Positions 15,901 through 22,100 of a DNA stretch of 45,847 bases are shown here, piece by piece. The notes under the pieces were generated by a model. The model was not told the DNA's origin. It searched no databases and saw nothing but the letters and a program-made list of their open reading frames with translations. Location: assembly GCF_903819215.1 (NCBI RefSeq), contig NZ_CAIJCT010000012.1. The stretch is one strand, 5' to 3'. The stretch comes from Aedoeadaptatus coxii. GTDB taxonomy: Bacteria > Bacillota > Clostridia > Tissierellales > Peptoniphilaceae. The translations under genes and the position numbers were made by a program. Numbering within the stretch: the first letter of the stretch is position 1; every line of letters begins with the position of its first letter.

Positions 15901-18144
15901 GTCGCGCTTGCCGAATACGGCACGTTGGCCATCTTCAGTAGCATAGCCGTTGGGCAATCTGGCGAGAGAGGAGTATTCGCCCTTAGCCAATTCGCCATAT
16001 TGTTCTTCCATGGAAGCGATCGCATCCATGGTGGCCTTGGTCGGCAATTTTTCGCCGTAGGCCACGTTGATTTTTTCAACGCGATCGGTGCCGTCATTGG
16101 AATGAAGGACGATGGTAATGCCCTTGCTTTCTTCTTCCCATACCGGGTAGACCCGGTAGGATTTATTGACGGGTACGGTGCCGTCAAATTTATAGGCCTT
16201 GCCTTCGTTCCATTGGTCGACCTTCGTCAGCTTTTTCGCCTTGGCAAATTCGCTTGCCGTGGTCTTTTTCGTGGACCAGCCCTTAAAGATAAAGCCTTCC
16301 CGTTTGGGATTTTCGGGCATATTATCTTGACCTAGGCCGTTTTCTTTATAGTCCTTATCCCCTCTAAATTTAGGTGAGGAGGGCACGGTGACGGAAAGGT
16401 CCTTATCGCCGTCGTACTTGTCGAAAATAATCCGCGCCTTTACCTTTTCAATGGTGGGACGAGATTTATAGTAGTTGGCGTAGCGGTAAATGGTTTCAAA
16501 AGAGAGCTTGTCGTCCTTTTGCATATTATCGAAGACGCCGTCAAAATTTTGGGGATAAAATTCAATTTTCCCGTCGGAATTGACCAATTGAGTTTTACTC
16601 TTCGCCGGGTTTTTGAAATTCTTCGCGGTAACGAAGACATTGCTGTCCGCATTGTTATAGCCCGTTTTCCCGGTAATCTTTTGAGCATCGGTGTAAATGT
16701 CGTCGATTTGCGGAGAATCAGTCATATTCTTCGTGACGGCAAGGGAGTTAACCGATTCGGTGTTTTTAATAATGCCGCCTTTTGCCTCATCTCCCGTTTT
16801 TGAGACGAAGAAAGAAGTAAATGTTAAATCGTCCAGATTGTCAAAGGTCTTCATGAACTTTTCCGGATCGATATAAAAAATGATGTGGTTGGCAATGGGG
16901 CCCTCAGTTTGAGAGTACGCCATATAGCGCCCATTGTTTGCGGCTAAAGAACGACCGTTGGTTTGACTGGTTTCTGTAAGCCAAGTCCAATCGTGGGGAT
17001 AATCCGAACCGTTTTGATTGCCGATCCGTAGCCGATAACCGGATACGCCGTCTTTTGTGCCGGCGAATTCGTTTAGATTTGTAAATTTAATCCCTTGGTC
17101 ATTTCCCCATGCCAAGTCGCCACGTTTATAGACGTGGTTAAATTTAGCGTATACGCCGTCTCTCGGCTTTAACGTTTCTTTCAACTTAGCCGGGAACATT
17201 TGCACAAACTGAGTACGACTGCCGTTTATAATATCATCGGTCGTTTCATATACATAATTGACGTGGAGCTCGTTGGTATTCCAATCAATATATGCGTTCG
17301 TGTAGGCATTGGAAACCTTCGTGTCGTTGTATTTCGTATAGTTTGGTGTCGTGACCGTTGTATTATAAGGCACATTCAAGTTGCCGGTATAACACATATA
17401 CGCCGGCGCGTCGAAAGCACGGACATCGTCGCGATTGATCCCCATAATATAGTCGCGAATGTAGATTTGCGAATAGAGTCCTGAGTTACCTTGCGTCTTC
17501 GCCATAGTCCGGTGTTCAATTAAGTAATTCGATTTGTCGACCAGAGTATGGTTCTTTTTCAGGTACAACTTCATCGTGGCCCGTTGCGGATTTTGGCCTC
17601 TCCATCTTGTTTGGAAAACACTCGTTAAGGGCACCGTGACCGAGTAATTATCGGTTTTAAAAATATCTTGATCGCCTTTGGCGCGATTACTGAAATTAAA
17701 TTTACCGGCTGTACCCTGAATCAAGGATTTTTCTAAATCTAAATTTTCAAAAAGGACAGGCTCAAAATGCAGAACCAAATGGGACCATCCGATGGAATTG
17801 CGCAATTGGCCGGCACTGTAACCGTCACCATATACGCTCCCGACTTGGGTAATTTGCACATTAATATACTGTCCTCCGTCATCTCGACCTGTCCCTAAAT
17901 ATTTGAGACCGGTTGAGCCTGCGTTGTTCGGCGATTCCCCACTATAGTTGGGCATAAGCGGGAAGTTGCCTGTAGACCATTTATTGTCGATCACGTCTTC
18001 TCCGCTACCTCTAGGCTTCGTCGCCAAGGCCGGAGCTTCAGTACGTTCTGCCGTACACTGCCGGCTGGCGGCAAGAGTATGTAGCGGAAGCGCTGTGATC
18101 ACCAAAATGATCGCGAGAAGGGTTGCTAAAAATCGTCTTCTCAT
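7000..18144 (-). CDS. Giant repetitive secreted surface protein (3714 residues)
   Basis: Probably a filamentous adhesin or wall protein. A signal peptide (about 1-26, ending LHTLAA) precedes a unique head (about 40-560), then two InlB-B-like units with GFIFKGW-type ends (about 600-830). A Cna-B-like unit follows (about 830-1005; IGLLFRTAV, LPSYDAYGKRLSY, ending in DAFSGAT), then Ig-like units with FGNKSEKDW-type strands to about 1690. Next come 16 tandem 75-95-residue modules (about 1695-3125), Big_6-like Ig units with a DANGDGKPDGD Ca-type loop, a charged helical stretch (about 3440-3630) and an ~82-residue C-terminal domain shared with two other proteins here. No LPXTG or SLH is seen. AGGAGG lies 5 bases before the ATG. 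It seems to be a single-gene unit between terminators. Role and ligand are unknown; the architecture only suggests an extended surface stalk. Confidence 0.9.
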   Translation of the reverse strand: MRRRFLATLLAIILVITALPLHTLAASRQCTAERTEAPALATKPRGSGEDVIDNKWSTGNFPLMPNYSGESPNNAGSTGLKYLGTGRDDGGQYINVQITQVGSVYGDGYSAGQLRNSIGWSHLVLHFEPVLFENLDLEKSLIQGTAGKFNFSNRAKGDQDIFKTDNYSVTVPLTSVFQTRWRGQNPQRATMKLYLKKNHTLVDKSNYLIEHRTMAKTQGNSGLYSQIYIRDYIMGINRDDVRAFDAPAYMCYTGNLNVPYNTTVTTPNYTKYNDTKVSNAYTNAYIDWNTNELHVNYVYETTDDIINGSRTQFVQMFPAKLKETLKPRDGVYAKFNHVYKRGDLAWGNDQGIKFTNLNEFAGTKDGVSGYRLRIGNQNGSDYPHDWTWLTETSQTNGRSLAANNGRYMAYSQTEGPIANHIIFYIDPEKFMKTFDNLDDLTFTSFFVSKTGDEAKGGIIKNTESVNSLAVTKNMTDSPQIDDIYTDAQKITGKTGYNNADSNVFVTAKNFKNPAKSKTQLVNSDGKIEFYPQNFDGVFDNMQKDDKLSFETIYRYANYYKSRPTIEKVKARIIFDKYDGDKDLSVTVPSSPKFRGDKDYKENGLGQDNMPENPKREGFIFKGWSTKKTTASEFAKAKKLTKVDQWNEGKAYKFDGTVPVNKSYRVYPVWEEESKGITIVLHSNDGTDRVEKINVAYGEKLPTKATMDAIASMEEQYGELAKGEYSSLARLPNGYATEDGQRAVFGKRDGYNLVGWSTVKDNSNVKIEDLFSNMGMLAKVGEGKEGTYYLSTVRTKAQGIGQAAAGKLFEKITPDKNNEVHLYAAWKPYFNIELTKQWYDSTSEKFKGKNVKEILQQLAHGKQDETPAQDPALAEPIQIGLLFRTAVTEANDPTITGQANYYLVKGSLQDLKKNGAPLKWNLPSYDAYGKRLSYIAVEFEQGQSGADKYNGFGQRWTNIWATVADNLHKKPGEVWDNTSISKVQSLVVPKGDGKVDAFSGATVRKLYENGTAITETQANNSTVGTTPSYKTTFYNLKVNLANPTFRRLYDRDTEVKLKAPEDPRVQVVEFDLPEVAEKITFQRDKNDNKKWNRVTPNGKSTWDASNETNYTLTEIEDKGEKTLVLKLDLEGKNKYKYLKAGQDVGATYYSLTQNDKSGTAVERVLEKQDAPSLNGLEQRKLETKDGEEYVVIRALAPTKELEQFQAGAVLTLFDASAKTGEEKAKAYKNLDGSDVTATREGSYYVFRVPKSKNPDFKDGDNVAVYGEQDGYKPSRSTIPCKVDLQGPKITADKLTVYAGEDVNAPSAITTDEDALLTSNEGLPVDMKLDKEQATQLATKWKATGKAGDTEATNTVNLVMEDKFGNKSEKDWTVEVVDRPTSDAVVSAKQIPNKISKDYSEYEHKITVKGMKGAVIRVYLKEPTNATVTAAVKTALDNDEQEIILSQGVGTNIGDKVWITQQEDGKKESKAVPVEMDVKAPTSPAIQSLKPGGKSITLTDITDDATKIVIRVGGVEKILTRDGEHKELWRDDKFNPIYLTGGKMNVLFDVTINPKEKVQVIVLDDMLNPRSMTKMIEDYAAPAMPTIVAENKNANKTTVNGKSENPGAIVTIYKVTKVTDPNTKEETEKLEKIGIAQVDEKGNYTTDVPYQKVGTEVGAVVTEHGKESPLAKTTVTENAGIIPFDPTDPNPTPNPDAKRYVTVSLDANGGEFAKGTKSSFYVLKTYEVKPADFDQARLGLEAPANKAFDKWTEDKENTKQFTGRTFDKDATIYAGYKANDNVIPFDPNDNNKPVNPDPNKYVTVSLNANGGEFAQGTKSSFYVKKTYTMTTNDFAVAEKGLIPPQDKAFNAWALNKEGTEAFPAAGKKFDQDGSVFAQYREGRDVIPGKGNTKPDGYVTVTFTADAAKATLDGETTYYVNPKGNVKLGGLLAPTIKPATGYAVSYPAWTYSGNQNAASIVTSNTKATASLYNKDKVIPVQDGVTVTKPAGYLDVVFNGGENGKLEGTSKFYVKPGTEAKDVPVPTPIPNTGYKVKADVWNPTIPNPFNANFETTAQYEKLPAISDTPQAGYVMVQFDGGDHGKVVAENGKKTILFVNPEVEIALSDKAPTVKADTNWSFDKWSVDGAAVDLTQKTKYGKDTVIKATYSSDISDQSKDGFVLVQFKPGDKGVIESGNANVYVKKNKEVDLSEKVPKIKANEGYTHIGWDKPLKGTFTETTEINAKYTDPNEISTKPVAGFKHISFKDGDHVKLEKDAVKEYWVNPNKVVSVPAPDVVVAAGYLHIGWSENLTQQFTKDTEITPVSMESTDVTPNKNDRYTEIQFLAGNNGKLVGLNGKTTYSLWANPEKVVTMQPPQIDADQGWQLTGWLKSGDTEDKLVKVGDAIKGQFPKANGTVQYIAQYKKLDAISDKPEKGYVAVTFNAGSNAHFEGQDPDKRIITYYVNPSAKKSFRDLLTGNFQEPNLVYEPGYVKGDTKWSPDLVLDETITAAKQFTANVKSKGVVGTDEKPEPKNWKTVEFRIFDYDKDTAKITGGMTKYKVDPNVAVDLTGKTPTVKVKDGYSLDGWNHELKGKFEKDTVIYALIGGDISATPKKGFVEVNFDPGKNGQFEDGSVTKVYVRKNTEVDLGARAPKVIANKNYSHSGWKFGTTTFGMESIKTKFTEDKNTITATYNQDIIDNPETLDPPKGYARVQFMAGEHGTLKEGDKANFDVRIAAKLTIGDLEKPNVISEKDYFFTKWDKGNDTLITESMNVTAEYSKDIIGGRDEDKPAPQGMVRIKFAPGTDGKFNDTEPTYYDVRVSAKKTLKDLGKPAVIANDGYTHIGWDKKDDTLLDKNMIVLALYKQTVITNPDTSKDVPEGYVRVTFDPTDKGTILYGTKVQDVLIAGNKTLGDLTKPTVQGKGTNVFSGWDKDDKTKLDENITGRALTVKALYNDDMKPVDDPSSDIPKGYARVVFIAGENGTFEQGETTAYDVLIKKDVTRTLGEVKKPKVKANDGYTFKAWDKADTMELVADKKLEVTATYNQNVIITDDPNSQIPEGYVRATFKTDGKGTMTATIKGVKKENLSVVCMDVLPNTKTVGELKKNVTLTATDDNVFTGWSKPDDYLVATSVEIEAQYKGGQTNTPTATALNVGKDNFTTIKGTAEVGAKVVAKVNGEVVGETEANEDGDYIIKATTKDGKKLPENTVVNVTATKAPMSESKPQPVTVLPDANGDGKPDGDLQAPAQPKLDSPRTKDTKVTMKVPREPDANKIIVKVTEADGNSVTTVEAIKEGDTWKVNGKPLTADDTDRISIPLPNTELKEGQKVIANVYDDSNNESEPAIKTVSNKDPLEKPEINTPKQGDKTVSGKAPGAEKVDVIVTNKDGSEAEKKTNQSVNADGTFTVPVDVLKDGQKITVKASAKDKDPSEASKKVGLELDKIKETKKEADGVVDKATKDGNWKPNDPGANPFDKNLKEKMDKADDVIKAAEDQNDKNDPTQNDVDQAEKELRDALNKKDADTKVSVVEDKVKNGEKPSPADIQAAQEAIDKIDGSIVPNAPDYDKDKKELQDRLDKAKTVDKLVDEIKDAPKPGDKGYDTKPKEVTDDLEKAKEEAQKTIDDYKKPEDQKDPNVKTPEKAKEDLDKAIEEYNKEQVVVGVAVPSAGFNSLSITSLQPNVKITITVAGKPQLTDKNLSTSPTGKLTVSLDKPLESGQKVEITGSKAGLMDGGASVTTP
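7003..7250 (-). repeat. Shared C-terminal domain coding segment, copy A
   Basis: It encodes the ~82-residue end domain beginning VVVGVAVPSAGFNSLSI and ending GGASVTTP. The DNA is almost identical to 23689-23937 and similar to 30520-30768. Over about 125 bp (7136-7257) copies A and B differ at only one base, including silent positions. Confidence 0.9.
8760..13060 (-). repeat. Sixteen tandem InlB-B-like modules inside the 3714-residue protein
   Basis: Each module begins with a GY/GF-V-x-V-x-F strand, has a short AGxxG turn, a second strand with V-x-P or V-x-K-N, a P-x-V-x-A-x-x-GY-x-x-x-GW core, and ends in x-A-x-Y followed by an acidic, Pro-rich linker such as DTSKDVPE. I count 16 units from YVTVSLDANGG to the one ending VEIEAQYKGG. 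They have diverged from one another, so the array is old rather than freshly amplified; the first two are the most alike. Confidence 0.8.
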
Positions 18145-18184
18145 TATTTCCTCCTAATATTCTTCTAAAGTGTCGGCTGTCTCC

Positions 18185-18213
18185 GAAAAGTCTTATTCAA
18201 GATATGACTTTTC
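18185..18213 (-). other. Leader hairpin before the 3714-residue protein gene
   Basis: A perfect 8-bp stem GAAAAGTC/GACTTTTC with a 13-nt loop lies 41 bp upstream of the start codon in the long leader. A second stem-loop (AAGCTTT/AAAGCTT enclosing TAGC/GCTA and a GGGCATGCCC hairpin) lies at about 18225-18263. Confidence 0.5.
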
Positions 18214-18266
18214 TCTATTTTAGAAAGCTTTAGCTGACGGGGCATGCCCGCTACAAAAGCTTCCGC

Positions 18267-18299
18267 AAAAAAAATATGAAAAGCGGCGGCTCAACCGCC
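18267..18299 (-). terminator. Terminator-like hairpin in the leader (candidate attenuator)
   Basis: GGCGG-TTGAG-CCGCC on the minus strand is followed by GCTTTTCATATTTTTTTT. It is placed inside the 5' leader, 120 bp before the giant gene's start, and overlaps the end of a short upstream ORF. Confidence 0.45.
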
Positions 18300-18314
18300 T
18301 TGAATGGCAAACAT
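18291..18314 (-). CDS. Candidate 7-residue leader peptide (MFAIQGG)
   Basis: A very short ORF with a good ribosome binding site (GAGGTG, 6-7 bases before the ATG at 18314). Its TGA stop lies in the loop of the GC-rich hairpin at 18285-18299. A ribosome finishing this ORF would cover the 5' arm and should prevent the terminator-like stem forming. It is read in the leader of the 3714-residue protein gene. Function is inferred from position only; no expression evidence exists. Confidence 0.4.
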   Translation of the reverse strand: MFAIQGG

Positions 18315-18375
18315 AGGAATCACCTCTTTGTGCGTTGCGATTGCATCTATCTTTCAAATCATCTTGTAAACATTT

Positions 18376-18381
18376 ATTATA
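18376..18381 (-). promoter_or_regulatory. Possible -10 box of the 3714-residue protein gene
   Basis: TATAAT on the minus strand, 232 bp before the ATG and 62 bp before the leader peptide. No convincing -35 box. The region 18382-18890 is very AT-rich and holds no gene that I can support. Confidence 0.35.
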
Positions 18382-18950
18382 GATACGTTTTAATAAAACA
18401 CGATCTTGTAAATGTAAACGCTATCTTATTGTATAAAAAAATAACGCATCGAAAATAGTATTCTACACGAATCTACTTTCCATTACTTTTTTACAATTGT
18501 AAAACATTTTAATATAAATTTCAAGACTCATTAAGCTATAAAAACGTTCATTTTGCGGTTTTTAGAACGACGAAAAAAAATATTGCTTGTCATTCGGCGT
18601 TATTTTATTTCTATACAATGCAATCGGAAATCTTATCCTCAAAATAGTTTTACTGATTTCGTAAACTAAAAATACATTCTACTACTTGAAATTCCGCCGA
18701 CGGATTTAGAACGATCTTTTAGTTTTAAAATGATCGACATTTATCTCCATCCTCTCCATTTAAAAAATTAAATTTTCTTTTTGGATTTTTGCAATTTCAA
18801 AAAAATTTAAATTTTTCTCATTTTTTATTTCCATCGACTGAATTTCGGAAGAATCTTCTGATTCTCCTCGTCGATAATTTACATAAAGACTATCCCAGTA
18901 TAATAAGGTGAATTCTCTCACGCTTATGATCTAGTACCTATAGATAAACC

Positions 18951-18993
18951 AAAAGCCATTGCTTTCGTTGTCGTCGAAGCAATGGCTTTTTAG
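18951..18993 (+). terminator. Strong hairpin with T-run, plus-strand terminator
   Basis: Perfect 14-bp stem AAAAGCCATTGCTT/AAGCAATGGCTTTT followed by T on the plus strand. It lies 60 bp from the terminator of the SLH gene and about 50 bp downstream of a plus-strand TATAAT (18899-18904), so it could end a short plus-strand RNA or act as a second stop for minus-strand transcripts. Confidence 0.55.
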
Positions 18994-19052
18994 TTATCAG
19001 TTATGGTGTTGTCATCGTCGATTCCGTTTTTATAAACTTCATTTCTCCACAC

Positions 19053-19086
19053 AAAAAGACCGAGGTTGCCCTCGGCCTTTTCTTTT
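19053..19086 (-). terminator. Terminator after the SLH-domain protein gene
   Basis: Stem GGCCGAGG/CCTCGGTC (loop GCAA) on the minus strand with a following TTTTT, 37 bp past the SLH gene stop. Also T-rich on the plus strand. Confidence 0.75.
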
Positions 19087-19122
19087 ATGATGATGTATTG
19101 CTACATCATGTCTATGATCTCC

Positions 19123-22100
19123 TTATTTCAAAAAATCGTTCCAAGTCTTTAAGACTCTGACCCAAACTTCCGGTACTTCACCGTCTTTTGCACGATAGAA
19201 TTCGTGGGTATTGGAAGCTTCGATGATTTGATAATAAGCCCAGTGGCTTCTGTCTAAGTCTTTGAATTCGACAATATCCTTGCGAACATTAGCAAGACCT
19301 GCTTCATTGATTCCGCGATCAAAGAGACTGTTCAAAATCGTAACAGCTTCGGCACGGGTAATGTCGTTGTTCGGTCTGAAGGTGTTATCGGGATAGCCCA
19401 TAATACGTTTGTTGGCGTAAGCTTGGCTAATCGCATCGAGACCCCAGTGACCTGCGACATCGGTGAAGGGAAGTTCAGCCATGTTCGGATTGTCGATACC
19501 CTTAATAAGTTGTGCAAATTCAGCACGGGTAATCTTACCGTTGGGAGCGAAGGTTCCGTCGGGATAACCCTTCATTAAGCCGGCTTTCACGACGGCGTTA
19601 ATAGCGGAGTTGTACCAGCGAGATTCGCAATCCTTAAAGTCGGGTTTGGAAGTATCGGACATATCCAAATTCTTCAAACGAGCGACCATAGCAGCTGCTT
19701 CCGCACGGGTCATATCACCTTGAGGATGAACCGTCTTGTCTTGGTAGCCATAGAGGTAAATGACGTGAATATCCGTTGCGCGCTTAGCTTCTTGTTCACC
19801 GACAGGTTCGAGGTTAATATAACCGTCGTAATTCTTCGGTTCGGAGGGTGTATCGCCTTCAACCTTTCTTGTCACTTCATTAGACTCAGGTAAGCCCGGC
19901 GTCTTTTGTTTTGCTTTAATGACGTCGCCGTCTTTAAGCTTTTTATCTTTCGGAACTTCAACAGTCCAGTCGCCCTTTTCATTGACATCAACTTCAATAG
20001 GCTTTTCTACTCCAGGAATCGTAACCTTAACCTTTGAACCGGGTTTACCCTTACCTTCGATTTTCTTATCGCCGGGTTTTACGGGATTGATGACCGGCTC
20101 ATCGGATTTTATTTCTTTAAATGTCCAAATTAAAGTATACGTGATATTTCCGTCTGTATCGGTATCTTTCTTCCACTTATCTCCTCTCGTCCAAGTACCT
20201 ACCTTGTCGCCGTTTACAATAACGTCGTGGGATGCAACAGCAGGTAGAGTAGGATCTGCGGGTGCTTGATAGCCGGAAGTGTCGGTGGGTTTTTGATCTA
20301 AAATCGCTTGGGGAAGAGCTCGATCCGTTCCTACAGCTTTAAAGACATACTTAATATTGATCTTGCCCTTTTCAGTCCAAGTCCAAGTACCGGTAAATTT
20401 GTTCATAGCTTCATTAGCATCTACAGTTAACTTAGTCTTGTCCCAAGCCTTAAAGGTCCAAGCACCTTCTTTATCGCCGATCTTTTCGGGAACAGAATTA
20501 AACTTGTCCTTACCGGGCGTTTGCTCAGAACCGATATAGTTGGTCGTATCATTGGGTTTTTGATCCTTAACATCTTTCGGTAAAGCGTGACTTGCAGGTA
20601 CATCTTTGCCAGCTCCTACAATAGCAGGATCAATAGCAAATTCACGTGTAACCTTAGCCGTTTCGGTTTCAGTTAAGATCCACTTACCGACTAAATTGTT
20701 TTCAGCATCATTTGCAGAAACTTTCGCATCAGCAGCAGTCAACTTGTTTCCGTTGCGATACCAACCGTCAAACTTCCAAGTACCTTGTAAGTCGCCGGTT
20801 GTTACTTTAACGTCTTCGAATGTCGGTAAAGTAATATCACTACCTACATACTTTCCGGTTTGTTTTTCCGGAGTAGTTGGCTTGAAGTCGCCAAGTGCAT
20901 TACTTGGTTGTTCTTTGTTGCCAGAATCTTTCTTAATATAGAACTTCAACTCAAAGGTAACATCTTTCTTACCCTTTTCTGTTGTAGAAGCTGTTATAGT
21001 TGTTTCCTTTTCTGTAAGTTTACCAGGCTGCACATCATAATAATCGACATTATTAGCCTTTGTTTCATGGTTTGCCTTTACAGTTACAGTCGGGTAGTCA
21101 TTTGCTTCTAGCGCTTCATCTTTTTGAAGAACCATTACCTTATTTGCAGGATCAAGTTTTTCGATACCTGTACCCATTGCAAATTTAACTTCTAATGCAT
21201 CCTTAGGATAAGTTCCCGGATCATCATTGCCCGGTGTTACCTTATCGCCTTTTTTAGCTCTTACAATCAGTTTTTGATTGTCCACTTCTTTTGTAGAGTC
21301 ATCATTGAAAGTAACTTTAAGCTTGCCGGAGAATACACCCGCATTTGTTGTATTTCTATTTCCTAGATCTTCAACGTTTTTGAAAGTTACACCATCAATC
21401 TTTTGTACTCCATCTTTCCAGTCAACTTGATCGCCAACCCATTTAACAATGTCTTGTGCTTTAAGTTGATCGCCATATTTTTTAGCGTCAGTACCAGCTA
21501 CCTTGGCAGTTAAAGTGATCTCTGTCTTAACGACATTATCTTGAGTATCTCTTGCTTGCATGATTTCTTGGTCTGTACTGCTAATGGAATCCGGTTTAAA
21601 TGTCCACATATCATTAGCATCGACCTTGTAAAGATTTTTATCTTTCGATAGAGCCTTTACATCGGCAACATCTTTAATTTTCTTTCCTTCCAGCGGGTTT
21701 ACATAGTAAACGAGAGGAGAAGTCGCATCAGCATTATCCAGTTGAAGTTTGGCTTTTTCAGCATCAGCTGCAGCAACTTGGTAAGTTACTTTGGCATAAT
21801 GTTCTTTAACATCCGGAGTTACATCAGGATTGTCTTGGCCATTCTTCTTTTCGGGAATAATGTCAGGAAGCTTTTCGTACTTAACTTCAACAGTTTGAAT
21901 TTTTTCTGTATTGTAAGTCTTACCTGTTACATCAATTTTACCTGACTCACCTTCGACTCTCTTGTAGCCGATAAATTTAGGTTCGGGAACATTCGATGCT
22001 TCAAGAGCTTCTCCTTTGTTACCTTCAGCATACTTAGGATAGTCTTCGTCCTTGATTTTATATTTATCATCAATGGCTCTACCGTCTTGATCTACATACT

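Noticed and set aside
15196..16335. 379-codon plus-strand ORF inside the 3714-residue gene
   Set aside because: It is antisense to a clearly coding region, and its composition mirrors the complementary codons. Many similar antisense ORFs run across all five large genes.
18276..18458. 60-codon plus-strand ORF upstream of the 3714-residue gene
   Set aside because: No ribosome binding site or recognisable protein features, and it is antisense to the leader containing the better supported short ORF and hairpins.
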